Assembly (NCBI GenBank): GCA_903885195.1
Contig: CAISHQ010000066.1
Coordinates: 1-64,000 of the forward strand
DNA from: an uncultured Pseudomonadota bacterium
GTDB lineage: Bacteria; Pseudomonadota; Gammaproteobacteria; Steroidobacterales; Steroidobacteraceae
Direction of reading: 5' to 3'
Length of the DNA stretch: 64,000 nt
How positions within the stretch are numbered: position 1 is the stretch's first letter; each line of letters starts with the position of its first letter. The position numbers and the translations under genes were made by a program. This document shows positions 26,287-36,271 of the stretch, in pieces. The notes beneath the pieces were generated by a model. That model was not told where the DNA came from. It did not search any database and saw nothing but the letters and a program-made list of their open reading frames with translations.

Positions 26287-27105
26287 ATGTCCAACTCGTT
26301 CACCCCGTCCGGAATCATCACGCTGACCTCTGATTTCGGTCTTCGCGATCCGTTCGTCGGCGTGATGAAGGGACGCATTCTCGACCGTTATCGCGAGGCC
26401 AAGATCGTCGATCTGACGCACGACATCCTCGCGCACTGGCCGGCGGAAGCAGGATTCTGGCTGGCGCGCTCGTTCGAATACTTTCCCGCGGGCTCCGTGC
26501 ACGTCGCGGTGGTCGACCCTGGTGTGGGTACGGCGCGTGACATCGCGATTGTGCAGGTGGGTGCGCACGTATTCCTCGCCCCTGATAATGGGCTGCTCGA
26601 GCCCGTCGCCGCGAGCGACGCCGGCGCGCGACTGTGGCATCTCGACGTCGGTGTCCTTGCACGCTTTAAACTCGGGCGTCCCAGCGCGACCTTTCATGGT
26701 CGCGACGTGTTTGCGCCACTGGCCGCGGAGTTGGCCGCCGGGCGAGTCGCCCCGGAACAGTTGGGCCGTCCGATCGAACAACTCGTTCCAGCGTGGGTGG
26801 ATGCCGCGGAGGCCTCGGCCGACCGGGTGGCGGGAGTCGTCATCACGATCGATCACTTCGGGAATCTCATCACCAACATCGACAGCCGCTTGCTCGAGGG
26901 CTGGGTCGAACCGATCGTGCACGCGGGTCGCGAGGTGCTTTCGCTGCGGCGTACCTACGGCGATATGCGACCGGGGGAGAGCATGGCGCTCGTCAATTCC
27001 TTCGGCGTGCTGGAAATCGCGGTCGCCGAGGGGAGGGCCTGTGATGCGCTCGGCCTGTCCCGCGGGGCACCGGTGATCGTCCGTAATGCTGTTCGACGGA
27101 GTTGA
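26287..27105 (+). CDS. SAM hydroxide adenosyltransferase (DUF62 family)
   Basis: A 272-residue protein with the family's motifs: TSDFGLRDPFVG near the start, VVDPGVGT, APDNGLLEP, FHGRDVFAP and DHFGNLITNI in the C-terminal domain. Family members hydrolyse S-adenosylmethionine to adenosine and methionine, related to fluorinase and chlorinase but using water/hydroxide. Length is normal. It stands alone between an SDR (divergent) and the lysC-lysA promoter. Confidence 0.9.
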   Translation: MSNSFTPSGIITLTSDFGLRDPFVGVMKGRILDRYREAKIVDLTHDILAHWPAEAGFWLARSFEYFPAGSVHVAVVDPGVGTARDIAIVQVGAHVFLAPDNGLLEPVAASDAGARLWHLDVGVLARFKLGRPSATFHGRDVFAPLAAELAAGRVAPEQLGRPIEQLVPAWVDAAEASADRVAGVVITIDHFGNLITNIDSRLLEGWVEPIVHAGREVLSLRRTYGDMRPGESMALVNSFGVLEIAVAEGRACDALGLSRGAPVIVRNAVRRS

Positions 27106-27129
27106 CTGGCGGGTAATTTTCGTTATAGT
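27102..27129 (+). promoter_or_regulatory. sigma-70 promoter for the small acidic protein and lysC-lysA
   Basis: TTGACT (27102-27107) and TATAGT (27124-27129) are 16 bases apart, five of six matches to consensus in each box. It overlaps the stop codon of the preceding gene. It is the best housekeeping promoter seen in the window, 63 bases before the ATG of the 76-aa gene. Confidence 0.75.
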
Positions 27130-27191
27130 CCCCCGCGTCTACGGCACCTCATAACGCCTAACCTGTTGATTTAAAAGGCTTCGACACCGCA

Positions 27192-27422
27192 ATGACATCC
27201 GAACGGGACTCCGATAGCTTCGAGCTTGACGACGACATGCTGGGCGAAGTCGCCCATCAAGAGGAGAACAACGACTACGACCGCTTCCTCGACCGGGTGG
27301 AGCGGCGTGCGCGGCCCGTGCCGGGCAAGCGTGGCAAGGCGGCTTGGAGCAAAGTCGAGGAAGTGCTGGCGGACAAGAAGCTCGCCAAGGACCTGCGCGA
27401 AATCTACGACGACGAACTCTAG
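27192..27422 (+). CDS. small acidic conserved protein upstream of lysC-lysA
   Basis: The 76-residue product is very acidic in the first half (DDDMLGEVAHQEENNDYDRFLD) and charged throughout, with C-terminal KAAWSKVEEVLADKKLAKDLREIYDDEL. It resembles short PA3496-type proteins of gammaproteobacteria, function unknown. No membrane segment or signal peptide. It is the first gene behind a good sigma-70 promoter and lies 18 bases before lysC-lysA. Confidence 0.7.
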   Translation: MTSERDSDSFELDDDMLGEVAHQEENNDYDRFLDRVERRARPVPGKRGKAAWSKVEEVLADKKLAKDLREIYDDEL

Positions 27423-27440
27423 GCTTACGGGAAGGCGCGC

Positions 27441-30032
27441 ATGTCCCAGGTCGGAGCCTCTGGCTGGGTCGTCCTGAAGTTCGGCGGCACCAGCGTATCC
27501 TCCCCATCTAACTGGGCGAGCATTGCCGCCACAGCGCGGCAGCGTCTCGACAACGGCGATCGAGTGCTGATCGTGCACTCGGCCCTGAGTGGCGTCACCG
27601 ATCGCCTCGAGACCCTACTCAACGACGCCGTTGCGGGCGATTTCACCGCCGCGCTCGATGCGCTGCGAACCCGGCACGAGACCCTGATCCGGCAGTTGGG
27701 CATCGAGTCACCCGGTGCGCTGGAGCGCTGGTGGCGTGAGCTTGCCGAACTGCTGCAGCAGATCGTCGTGGCGCGTGGTGTCGATGATCGACTACGCGCT
27801 CGAATCATGGCGATGGGTGAACTGCTCGCGACGACAATTGGCGAGGCCTATCTGCAGGCGCATGGCTTGCCGGCCCTGTGGCTCGATGCGAGGGATTGGC
27901 TGCGTGCCGAGGCGCGCGAGGCGGCAACGCAGCGGGCAAACTACTTGTCGGCGACCTGCGACTTTCGGCCGAATACCGCGTTGCAGGAGCGAATGGGGTC
28001 GCTCGGTACGCTGTTGATCACGCAAGGTTTCATTGCCAGCGATGCGGCAGGCGATACAGTGCTGCTCGGACGCGGTGGGTCCGACACCTCGGGCGCTTAT
28101 TTCGCGGCGCTGCTCAACGCTCGGCAGCTCGAGATCTGGACCGATGTGCCCGGCATGTTCAGCGCCAACCCGCGCGCAACGCCGGCCGCGCGGCAACTTC
28201 TGGAATTGACCTACGACGAAGCGCAGGAGATCGCGACGGCGGGTGCCAAGGTGCTGCATCCGCGATGCCTGTTGCCCGTTCGACAGTACGACATCCCACT
28301 CTACGTGTTCGCGACGCAAGTGCCATCGATGCGTGGCACACGCATCAGCGCGGCACCGGTCTCCGAACTCGCTCAAGTCAAAGCCGTGTGCGTCAAAAAG
28401 GGCGTGACACTGGTGTCGATGGACAGTCCAGGGATGTGGCATCAGGTCGGCTTTCTGGCCGATGCATTCCAGGTGTTCAAACAACACGGGATGTCGGTCG
28501 ACCAGGTGTCGACCTCCGAGACCAACGTCACCGTGTCGCTCGATCCGCAAGCCAACGCACTCGACGCCTCGGCGCTCGCTGCGCTGCAGCGTGATCTCGC
28601 GCCACTCTGTCGTGCCGAGATCATCGGGCCTTGTGCCTCGGTGAGTCTGGTTGGCCAAAATATCCGCGGCATCCTGCACCGACTCGGCAGCGCCCTCGAG
28701 TTGCTGGCGGATCGCCGGATTTACCTTGTCAGTCAGGCAGCCAACGACCTGAACCTCACCTTCGTCGTTGATCAGGACCAAGGCGACCGACTGGTCGAGA
28801 GCCTTCACGAATTACTGGTGGAGCCAGTGCGCGATGATCTCGTGCTCGGGCCTACATGGTCGCAGTTGTTCCAGCCCGCCGAGGTCGCGGTCACGACATC
28901 ACGACCGTGGTGGGAGGTGCGACGTGCGCAATTGCTCGAGCTGATGCAGGGTCGTCATTGCGCCTACGTGTACGATGGCGAGACTCTGCGTGAGCGATGC
29001 CGAGAGCTACGGTCTATGCGCTCGATCGCGCGTGTCTCGTATGCGATGAAGGCGAATCCGCATCCGCAGGTGCTTCGTAAGGTGAGCGAGGAGGGGCTGG
29101 CGCTCGAGTGCGTGTCCCGAGGCGAGCTTGAGCGCGTCTTCGAGACCCTACCGGGCATCGATCCGCAGCGCGTGCTCTACACGCCGAACTTCGCGCCGCG
29201 CGAGGAGTACGCCTGGGCGTTGGCGCGTGGGGTTCAGGTCACGCTCGACAGCCTGCACCCGATCGAGCAGTGGCCCGAACTATTCGCGGGGCGCGATATC
29301 TTTGTGCGCCTCGACCCGGGCGGCGGTCGCGGCCATCACCAGCACGTGCGCACGGCGGGCAGTCAGTCGAAGTTCGGTGTGGCTCAAAACGAGATCGATC
29401 GCTTCGTGACCGCGGCCGATCGGGCTGGGGCGCGTATCGTTGGCCTGCATGCCCACGCGGGCAGCGGCATCCTCACGATTGATAGCTGGATCGACACCGC
29501 CCGCTTCATGATCGCCGTGCGTGCGCAGTTTCCGCATGCGCGAGTGTTCGACCTCGGTGGCGGGCTAGGCATCCCGACGCGGCAGGGTGGCCGACGGCTC
29601 GACCTGTCAGCGCTCGATGCGGCGCTTGCCGAGTTCGCGCCGTCACTGCCGGACGTCGCGCTGTGGCTGGAGCCGGGCCGCTACGTGATCGCTGAGGCCG
29701 GCGTTCTTCTCGCTCGCGTGACGCAACTCAAAACCAAGGGTGAGGTCAGCTACGTCGGTGTGGCCACCGGCATGAACTCGCTGATCCGTCCTGCGCTCTA
29801 CGGCGCGCACCACGACATCGTCAATCTCTCGCGTCCGGCGGACGGCGCAGTGCGGCGCTTCGAGGTCGTCGGCCCGATCTGCGAGACGGGCGATGTGCTC
29901 GGCCACGATCGTTACCTGCCGGCCGAGACCTGCGAGGGCGATATATTGCTGATTGCCACCGCGGGCGCCTACGGCGCCTCTATGGCCTCGCACTACAACT
30001 TGCGCGACCCCGCCGAAGAGTTGCTGATCTAG
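27441..30032 (+). CDS. lysAC: bifunctional aspartate kinase / diaminopimelate decarboxylase
   Basis: One 863-residue chain joins the first and last steps of lysine synthesis. The N-terminal half is an aspartokinase: KFGGTSV at residues 13-19, GRGGSDTSGA, ITAAP-like and ACT-type regulatory segments to about residue 460. The C-terminal half is a PLP fold-III diaminopimelate decarboxylase with the PLP lysine in SYAMKAN (Lys537), HAHAGSGI and the CETGD specificity motif. This fusion is known in Xanthomonadales relatives. ACT domains suggest lysine feedback. It converges on the his operon 55 bases downstream. Confidence 0.95.
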   Translation: MSQVGASGWVVLKFGGTSVSSPSNWASIAATARQRLDNGDRVLIVHSALSGVTDRLETLLNDAVAGDFTAALDALRTRHETLIRQLGIESPGALERWWRELAELLQQIVVARGVDDRLRARIMAMGELLATTIGEAYLQAHGLPALWLDARDWLRAEAREAATQRANYLSATCDFRPNTALQERMGSLGTLLITQGFIASDAAGDTVLLGRGGSDTSGAYFAALLNARQLEIWTDVPGMFSANPRATPAARQLLELTYDEAQEIATAGAKVLHPRCLLPVRQYDIPLYVFATQVPSMRGTRISAAPVSELAQVKAVCVKKGVTLVSMDSPGMWHQVGFLADAFQVFKQHGMSVDQVSTSETNVTVSLDPQANALDASALAALQRDLAPLCRAEIIGPCASVSLVGQNIRGILHRLGSALELLADRRIYLVSQAANDLNLTFVVDQDQGDRLVESLHELLVEPVRDDLVLGPTWSQLFQPAEVAVTTSRPWWEVRRAQLLELMQGRHCAYVYDGETLRERCRELRSMRSIARVSYAMKANPHPQVLRKVSEEGLALECVSRGELERVFETLPGIDPQRVLYTPNFAPREEYAWALARGVQVTLDSLHPIEQWPELFAGRDIFVRLDPGGGRGHHQHVRTAGSQSKFGVAQNEIDRFVTAADRAGARIVGLHAHAGSGILTIDSWIDTARFMIAVRAQFPHARVFDLGGGLGIPTRQGGRRLDLSALDAALAEFAPSLPDVALWLEPGRYVIAEAGVLLARVTQLKTKGEVSYVGVATGMNSLIRPALYGAHHDIVNLSRPADGAVRRFEVVGPICETGDVLGHDRYLPAETCEGDILLIATAGAYGASMASHYNLRDPAEELLI

Positions 30033-30071
30033 CGATCGAAGACGATTTGGCGAGACGATTGCCTGTGCAGC

Positions 30072-30101
30072 GTCAACTTTTGTGGCGTTAACTTTTGTGG
30101 C
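30072..30101 (-). repeat. 15-base tandem duplication of the hisE 3' end including its stop codon
   Basis: The minus strand reads CGCCACAAAAGTTAA then CGCCACAAAAGTTGA, in the same frame: Arg-His-Lys-Ser-stop twice. One base differs (TAA against TGA). The duplication gives hisIE a second, in-frame stop directly after the first. Confidence 0.85.
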
Positions 30102-30717
30102 GGCGCTCGAGTTCGCGGGCCACGTCTTCAAGTCCAAGCCCCTTTGAGCGAAGCAAAACGATGAGGTGGTAGAGCAAATCCGCCGACTCGCCCACAAGTT
30201 TGTCGGCATCAGCGGTGACGGCAGCCAGAGCGACCTCGACGCCTTCCTCGCCGACCTTCTGTGCAACCCGAGCTGGACCCGCTTCGACGAGCCGACGAGT
30301 GTAGCTGCTGCTGTCACTCCCGCTCAGGCGGTGGCTCACTACCTGCTCGAGTTGCGCGAGAAAGTGCAGGGGGCTTGCCTCGAGCAGTGCGTCGTCGCCA
30401 AAACAATGTCGCGTGCCCTCGTGACACACGGGGCCTGCGGGCTTCGCCAACACCAGCAGCGTGTCGCGATCGCAATCGGCGTGTACCTCGACGACCTGCA
30501 GTAAGTGGCCCGAGGTTTCGCCTTTTTCCCACAGACATCGCCGGCTTCGGCTCCAGAATACGGCGCGGCCACGCTGCAGCGTCTCCTCGAGTGCCTCACG
30601 GTTCATCCAGCCGACCATCAGCACTTCACCGGAGCTCGCGTGCTGCACCACGGCGGTGAGCAGACCTTCGCCTTTGGCGAAATCGAGTTGATCCAAATTT
30701 TGTGAGCTGACTTTCAT
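30088..30717 (-). CDS. hisIE: phosphoribosyl-AMP cyclohydrolase / phosphoribosyl-ATP pyrophosphatase HisIE
   Basis: The 209-residue product fuses HisI (about residues 1-110; metal-ligand motifs [10 protein letters not shown] and [12 protein letters not shown]) and HisE (about 112-209; [12 protein letters not shown] and [13 protein letters not shown]). These catalyse steps 2 and 3 of histidine synthesis. It is the last gene of the his operon and overlaps hisF by four bases. Its tail bears a small tandem duplication. Confidence 0.95.
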   Translation of the reverse strand: MKVSSQNLDQLDFAKGEGLLTAVVQHASSGEVLMVGWMNREALEETLQRGRAVFWSRSRRCLWEKGETSGHLLQVVEVHADCDRDTLLVLAKPAGPVCHEGTRHCFGDDALLEASPLHFLAQLEQVVSHRLSGSDSSSYTRRLVEAGPARVAQKVGEEGVEVALAAVTADADKLVGESADLLYHLIVLLRSKGLGLEDVARELERRHKS

Positions 30718-31481
30718 GGTCGAATCTCCACACCCGCTGCGATCAAGGTCTGCTTGAGCTCACGTACGACGATCTCCCCGGAGTGGAATACGCTCGCTGC
30801 GAGGGCGGCATCTACGCGCGCCTGCACGAACACATCGACGAAATGTTGCACGCTGCCGGCGCCGCCCGAAGCCACGAGCGGCACCCGGCAACAGTCACGC
30901 ACTGCGGCAAGCTGCGCGAGGTCATATCCGCGCCGCACACCGTCACTGCTCATGCAGTTGAGGACGATTTCTCCGGCACCACGATCGATGGCTTCACGAA
31001 CCCACGCAAGCGTGTCGCGACCGCTGTCGCCCGAGCGGCTCGGATCGCCGGTGTAGCGATGTACTCGGTATCCAGTTGGGGTGGTCTGGCTGTCGATGCC
31101 CACCACGATGCACTGCGAGCCAAAGCGGCGCGCGAGGGCATCGATGAGGGATGGGTTTTCGAGTGCCGGCGAGTTGACGGAGATTTTCTCTGCGCCGGCA
31201 TTGAGCACCGACTCGCCCTCGGCAACCGAGCGGATGCCGCCGGCGACACAAAACGGAATGTCGAGCAGTTGGGCGACGCGACGCACCCACTCCCGATCGA
31301 CGCTACGCCCGTCGGGGCTCGCGGTGATGTCGTAGAAGACGAGCTCGTCCGCGCCCTCGTCGCGATAGCGTTGCGCGAGCTCCAGAATATCGCCGACGAT
31401 GCGATGGTCGCGGAATCGAACGCCTTTGACGACTTGGCCGTCGCGCACGTCGAGACAGGGAATGATGCGCTTGGCGAGCAT
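30714..31481 (-). CDS. hisF: imidazole glycerol phosphate synthase cyclase subunit HisF
   Basis: A 255-residue TIM-barrel protein: [26 protein letters not shown] at the start, AGGIRSV and VASGGAGS phosphate-binding loops. It condenses the HisH-derived ammonia with PRFAR to IGP and AICAR. It pairs with HisH encoded two genes upstream. Abuts hisA with no gap and overlaps hisIE. Confidence 0.97.
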   Translation of the reverse strand: MLAKRIIPCLDVRDGQVVKGVRFRDHRIVGDILELAQRYRDEGADELVFYDITASPDGRSVDREWVRRVAQLLDIPFCVAGGIRSVAEGESVLNAGAEKISVNSPALENPSLIDALARRFGSQCIVVGIDSQTTPTGYRVHRYTGDPSRSGDSGRDTLAWVREAIDRGAGEIVLNCMSSDGVRRGYDLAQLAAVRDCCRVPLVASGGAGSVQHFVDVFVQARVDAALAASVFHSGEIVVRELKQTLIAAGVEIRP

Positions 31482-32219
31482 TCAGCCTGCCCACCAGGCA
31501 CGGGCCTGGGACTCCGCGATCCGCCCTTCGAGCAAGGCCTTGCCGCTGACCGCGGCGGGCATTCCAAGCGTGCGCAGCTGCTGCAAGTCGGCGAGGTCAC
31601 GAACGCCACCCGACGCTTGCCAGCCAATGTGAGGGTATCGGCGTAAACACTCGGCATAGAGTTCGACGCTGGGGCCGGCCAGCGCCCCATCGCGGGCGAT
31701 GTCGGTGCACAGCAGATGTTGCAGGCCCTGGGGAGCAAATCGATCGATGGCCTCCCATAAGCTTACGGCGGTGGCTTCAGTCCAGCCGCGGGTGTGGACC
31801 CGAGGCACGCCGAGCGCATCGAGGCGCACATCGAGCGCGAGGCAGATGCGGTCTGAGTCGAACTGAGAAAACCATCGCTGCACCATAGCCGTGTTCTCGA
31901 GTGCCGCACTGCCGACGACGATACGCGCGACACCACCCTCGAGCAGAGCGCGTGCTGCATCCTCGGTACGCACGCCTCCGCCGACCTGAAGCCGCAGGCC
32001 CGACCGGCTCGCCAGTTCCAGGATTTTCATGCGATTGCCGAGTTCGCCGTCACGCGCACCATCGAGGTCGACGACATGCAGCCAGGTCGCTCCAAGATCG
32101 CGATAACGCGTGGCGAGCTCTGCCGGATCATGGTCGTAGACCGTCTCAGCAGCAAAGTCACCCTGTAGCAACCGGACGCACCGGCCGCCGCGCAAGTCGA
32201 TGGAGGGAATCAGGATCAC
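31482..32219 (-). CDS. hisA: ProFAR isomerase HisA
   Basis: GTG 32219 overlaps the hisH stop (GTGA) and gives 245 residues starting ILIPSIDLRGGRCVRLLQGDF; the 326-residue track ORF extends into hisH and is rejected. HisA motifs HVVDLDGARDG, VGGGVRTEDAAR and TDIARDGALAG are present. It opens the ProFAR ring to PRFAR. The length is that of the family. Confidence 0.96.
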   Translation of the reverse strand: MILIPSIDLRGGRCVRLLQGDFAAETVYDHDPAELATRYRDLGATWLHVVDLDGARDGELGNRMKILELASRSGLRLQVGGGVRTEDAARALLEGGVARIVVGSAALENTAMVQRWFSQFDSDRICLALDVRLDALGVPRVHTRGWTEATAVSLWEAIDRFAPQGLQHLLCTDIARDGALAGPSVELYAECLRRYPHIGWQASGGVRDLADLQQLRTLGMPAAVSGKALLEGRIAESQARAWWAG

Positions 32220-32824
32220 GTCAGCTCCAAAAAGTTGGCGAGCAGTCGTGCTCCGGCGGTCGATGACCGCTCCGGATGAAACTGCACACCGCAGAAATTT
32301 CGCTGTCGGACGACGGCGGGAAACGACACGCTGTAGTCGGTTTCGGCCAGCGTTGCGGCAAGTCCCGACTGCAAGTGGTAGCTGTGCACGAAATAAAACC
32401 AGTCGCTCGAGCCGATGCCGCGAAGAAGTGGATCTTCGCGGGTGATGCGCAGCCGGTTCCACCCCATGTGAGGAACGGGCGCGCCCGGCTTATCGGCAAA
32501 TCGCTTGACGTCGCCCGGAATAATGCCAAGACAGCGTGTCTCGTCCTCTGCCGAATGCGCGCACAGAATCTGCATCCCCAAGCAAATGCCGAGCACGGGA
32601 CACTGCAGGTTGCGCAAGGTGTCTATGAGTCCCTGCGCCTCGAGACGGTGCATGATGGAACCGGCGGCCCCGACGCCAGGAAGCAGGACTCGCGGCGCAC
32701 TCGCGATATGCGCCGGATCGGAACTGACTTCGCTGCGTGCTCCGAGTCGATCCAGGGCAAAGCCCAGCGAGGCGAGATTCGCTCCACCCGAATCGACCAC
32801 GACGACGTCCACGGCCTTGCTCAC
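32216..32824 (-). CDS. hisH: imidazole glycerol phosphate synthase glutamine amidotransferase HisH
   Basis: GTG 32824 (overlapping the hisB stop) gives 202 residues; the longer track ORF runs back through hisB and is a shadow. The class I amidotransferase nucleophile lies in LGICLGMQ, with His and Glu in GVQFHPERS. It supplies ammonia to HisF. GTGA overlaps on both sides indicate tight translational coupling. Confidence 0.96.
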   Translation of the reverse strand: MSKAVDVVVVDSGGANLASLGFALDRLGARSEVSSDPAHIASAPRVLLPGVGAAGSIMHRLEAQGLIDTLRNLQCPVLGICLGMQILCAHSAEDETRCLGIIPGDVKRFADKPGAPVPHMGWNRLRITREDPLLRGIGSSDWFYFVHSYHLQSGLAATLAETDYSVSFPAVVRQRNFCGVQFHPERSSTAGARLLANFLELT

Positions 32825-33882
32825 AGGATGCCTTTGGTGCTCGGCAGATCGTCGCCTTCGCGACGCAGTGCCATTCGCAGCGCACGTCCGACGCCCTTGA
32901 AGCAGGCCTCGACCATGTGATGCGCATTGTCGCCGGTCACACTGACGTGTACGGCCGCACCCAGCGCGTCGGCCAGCGAACGGAAGAAATGCGGTACGAG
33001 TTCCGTAGGTAACTGTCCGACGGTTTCGCGGGTGAACTTGCCTTCGAACACGAAGTGGCTGCGTCCCGAGAGGTCGATGGCCACTTGCACGCGTGCTTCG
33101 TCCATCGGTAGCAGGAACCCGTAACGAGCAATCCCTCTCTTGTCGCCGAGGGCCTCGCGCAGCGCCTGTCCGAGCGCGAGCGCGCAGTCCTCGACGGTGT
33201 GATGCTCGTCGACCTGCAGATCGCCCACGCAACGCAGCTCCAGCGAAAACCCACCGTGCTTTCCGAGCTGTTCGAGCATGTGATCGAAGAAACCGATCCC
33301 CGTGCTCAGGGTCAGTGGCTCGACGTGATCGAGATCGACGGCAACGTCGATGGAGGTTTCTCGGGTACGACGGGAGACCCGGGCGCGTCTTGAAGTCAGT
33401 TCGCGAACTGCCGTGGCCCAGTCCCCCGCGGCTTCGTTTGGCGATCGAATGCGATGGGCTGCGCAGCCGAGGCGTCGCGCGAACTCGAGGTCCGTCTCGC
33501 GATCACCGATCACCGCGGAGCGTTGCAGGTCGACTGCGTTGGCGACGATCCAGTCGGCTACGAGCGCCGTGCTCGGCTTGCGGCAGGCACAGCCATCCGA
33601 GGGTTTATGCGGACAGATAAAAACCTCGCGAAAGTGCACGCCTTGACTCGCATACGCGTCGAGGATGAACTGCTGCGGGCCGGTAAAGTCCTCAGTCGGA
33701 AACGAACTCGTGCCGAGTCCGTCCTGGTTCGTCACCATGACGAGCGTATAGCCTGCGTCTTGCAACTGCCTGAGCGCCGCAAACGCGCCAGGCACGAAGC
33801 GGATTTTATCGAGGCGATCGACTTGGTTGTCGGCCGGTTCCTCGACCAAGGTACCGTCCCGATCGACAAAGAGCACTCTCAT
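32821..33882 (-). CDS. hisB: bifunctional histidinol phosphatase / imidazoleglycerol-phosphate dehydratase HisB
   Basis: ATG 33882, overlapping the hisC stop, is preferred over the track start nine bases upstream; 353 residues. N-terminal HAD phosphatase (FVDRDGTLVEEP, VTNQDGLG, zinc-binding CPHKPSDGCACRKP) and C-terminal dehydratase (FFDHMLEQLGKHGGF, DEHHTVEDCALALGQAL, DNAHHMVEA). It catalyses steps 6 and 8 of histidine synthesis; the fused form is typical of gammaproteobacteria. Confidence 0.97.
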   Translation of the reverse strand: MRVLFVDRDGTLVEEPADNQVDRLDKIRFVPGAFAALRQLQDAGYTLVMVTNQDGLGTSSFPTEDFTGPQQFILDAYASQGVHFREVFICPHKPSDGCACRKPSTALVADWIVANAVDLQRSAVIGDRETDLEFARRLGCAAHRIRSPNEAAGDWATAVRELTSRRARVSRRTRETSIDVAVDLDHVEPLTLSTGIGFFDHMLEQLGKHGGFSLELRCVGDLQVDEHHTVEDCALALGQALREALGDKRGIARYGFLLPMDEARVQVAIDLSGRSHFVFEGKFTRETVGQLPTELVPHFFRSLADALGAAVHVSVTGDNAHHMVEACFKGVGRALRMALRREGDDLPSTKGIL

Positions 33883-34958
33883 GTGCCGCACTCCAGCGCC
33901 GTCATGACGCGATTGTTCTGCTCGGGTGTGCCCACCGTGAGGCGAATCGCTTCACCCAACGCGGGCTTACCGCTGAAGTCGCGAGCGAGAAGGGCGACCG
34001 CCTGCAAGCGGTCGAGTACGCTGCGGGCATTCGTTGTCTCGAGCAACAAAAAATTCGCTTCGCTCGGATACACCCGCGTCACCCACGGGGAGCGGGTCAG
34101 GGCCCCACGCAGGCGCTCCCGCTCTGAACAGATTCGTGCGATGCGCGCCAGTGCGATCGGCCGACTGTTGTCCTGCAGTGCGTGCTCGGCCGCGGTCGAG
34201 GCCGGGCGTGCGATGGCGTAGGGTGGAATGATCTTGCGCAGCAAGCGGATCACAGTGGGTGCGGCGATCACCGTGCCGATACGGGCGCCAGCCAGACCTT
34301 GAGCCTTCGAGAGCGTGCGCAGGATCACGAGGTGCGGATACTCGGCGAGTGAGCCGACCCAAGAGGCCTGCGCCGAAAACTCGCTATAGGCCTCATCGAC
34401 CACCACGAGGGCCCGGCCGCGTGCCGCCTCGAGCACACGGCGGATCGCCGCCGAATCAAGGCTGTTACCGGTCGGGTTGTTCGGTGAGCACAACCAGACG
34501 AGCTTCACGCGTGGATCGAGCGCCGCGATGACGCCCGCGTCATCGAGCGCGTAGTCCTTACCGAGTGGCACGTTGACGACCGCGGCGCCCTGAATCCGCG
34601 CTGCCACCGCGTACATGCCGAACGTCGGAGGGCAGATGATGACTGCGTCCTCGCCTGCGCGACAAAACGCACGGGTCAATAGATCGATTCCCTCGTCGCT
34701 GCCACGACCCACGAGTAGCTGCTCGGTAGATACGCCATAGTGTGAGGCCAGCGCTGCGAGCAAGGCTGCAGGCTGCGGCTCCGGGTAGCGGTGCAGCGCA
34801 GTGTCCGGCGTTTCCGAGTGCGGTGGCCACGGCAACTCGTTGGCGTGCAGCCGCTCCAACGTCGGCGCGAACACGGCGTGCTCGTACGGCGCGAGTGCGA
34901 CGATGTCCGGGCGTGCGAGCGCGAGGATCTCGGCATCATCCGCAGGGGTTGCGCTCAT
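33879..34958 (-). CDS. hisC: histidinol-phosphate aminotransferase HisC
   Basis: A 359-residue fold-type I PLP enzyme with NPTGNSL, VVDEAYSEF and the PLP lysine in TLSKAQGLAGARIG. It transaminates imidazole acetol phosphate with glutamate. Four-base overlaps with hisD and hisB. Normal length for the family. Confidence 0.96.
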   Translation of the reverse strand: MSATPADDAEILALARPDIVALAPYEHAVFAPTLERLHANELPWPPHSETPDTALHRYPEPQPAALLAALASHYGVSTEQLLVGRGSDEGIDLLTRAFCRAGEDAVIICPPTFGMYAVAARIQGAAVVNVPLGKDYALDDAGVIAALDPRVKLVWLCSPNNPTGNSLDSAAIRRVLEAARGRALVVVDEAYSEFSAQASWVGSLAEYPHLVILRTLSKAQGLAGARIGTVIAAPTVIRLLRKIIPPYAIARPASTAAEHALQDNSRPIALARIARICSERERLRGALTRSPWVTRVYPSEANFLLLETTNARSVLDRLQAVALLARDFSGKPALGEAIRLTVGTPEQNNRVMTALECGT

Positions 34959-36271
34959 GTACCCGCCGGCTTGAGCACTTCGATTCGGGTTTTGACCGCC
35001 AGTGCATGGGCATCAAGGCCTTCGATACGGGCCATGGTGACGGCAGTCGGACCTAGCCCCAATAGTCCTGCGGGAGTGGCTTCCTGCACCGTGATTCGCT
35101 TGAGGAAGTCGAGCACTGAGAGTCCGCTGTAGGCGCGGGCGTATCCGTATGTGGGCAGCACGTGGTTGGTGCCTGAGCAGTAATCGCCGAGTGGTTCCGG
35201 CGTCCATTGCCCGAGGAACACCGAGCCTGCCGAGGTCACACGGTCCAGCCATTCGCGTGCTTCGACGATATGGATGATGAGGTGCTCGGGCGCATAGCGG
35301 TTGGAGATGTCGAAGGCCTCTTGCAGATTCGGCACGACGACGATGCGGCTGCGCTGCAGCGACTGATCGAGGATTTCCCTGCGCGACAAGCCGATGATCA
35401 GCTCCTCGGCGGCTTCGCGAACGGCCTCAGCGAGACTCTTGGAGGGCGTCAGCAATATCGCCTGCGACAGCGGATCGTGCTCGGCTTGGGCGAGTAGGTC
35501 CGCGGCAATAAATCGCGGGCGCGCCGTGGCATCAGCGATGACCAACACCTCCGAAGGACCTGCGGGTAAATCAAGCGCCGCACCTTCCGGATCTTCGGCA
35601 ACGATCTGCTTGGCCGCCGTGACCCAAGCGGAACCGGGGCCTACGATCTTGTCGACCTTCGGAATAGTTTCGGTGCCATAGGCAAGCGCGGCGATCGCTT
35701 GCGCACCACCGATGGCATACACCTCGTCAATCCCGCACAGCTTGGCTGCCGCGAGGATATGAGGGTGAATGCGGCCACCACGCACGGCGGGCGTGCAGAG
35801 CACGCGACGCTTGCAGCCGGCAATCTCAGCGGGGATCGCCGCCATCAACAGAGCGGAGACGAGCGGTGCCGAGCCGCCTGGAACGTAGATGCCTATCGAA
35901 TCGATGGGACGGGTGACCCGTTCACACACGACACCGGGGGAAGTTTCCAGCGAAATCGGCTGGGGCAATTGCGCCTGATGGAACTTCTTGATGTTCGTGA
36001 TGGCGCGGATCAGTGCATCGCGACCGTCCTTGCTGAGCGTCGAGAAGGCTTGCAGGAACTCTGTGGCCGGAACTTTCAGGTGGACCGGTACGCCGCCGTC
36101 GAAACGAGCGGCGTACTCGAGTACCGCCGCATCACCGCGATTGCGTACCTCTCGTACAGTCTCTCGAACGAGGGCGAGCAGCTCCTCCCGACCCGCAGCG
36201 GAAGGACGGGCAAGTACCTGCTTGCGTGCCGATTCGTCGAGCCTCGAGTAATCGAATATGGGCAGCATCAT
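34955..36271 (-). CDS. hisD: histidinol dehydrogenase HisD
   Basis: The 438-residue zinc enzyme shows [53 protein letters not shown] and the C-terminal [14 protein letters not shown] motifs. It oxidises histidinol to histidine in two NAD-dependent steps. ATG 36271 overlaps the hisG stop. Confidence 0.97.
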   Translation of the reverse strand: MMLPIFDYSRLDESARKQVLARPSAAGREELLALVRETVREVRNRGDAAVLEYAARFDGGVPVHLKVPATEFLQAFSTLSKDGRDALIRAITNIKKFHQAQLPQPISLETSPGVVCERVTRPIDSIGIYVPGGSAPLVSALLMAAIPAEIAGCKRRVLCTPAVRGGRIHPHILAAAKLCGIDEVYAIGGAQAIAALAYGTETIPKVDKIVGPGSAWVTAAKQIVAEDPEGAALDLPAGPSEVLVIADATARPRFIAADLLAQAEHDPLSQAILLTPSKSLAEAVREAAEELIIGLSRREILDQSLQRSRIVVVPNLQEAFDISNRYAPEHLIIHIVEAREWLDRVTSAGSVFLGQWTPEPLGDYCSGTNHVLPTYGYARAYSGLSVLDFLKRITVQEATPAGLLGLGPTAVTMARIEGLDAHALAVKTRIEVLKPAGT

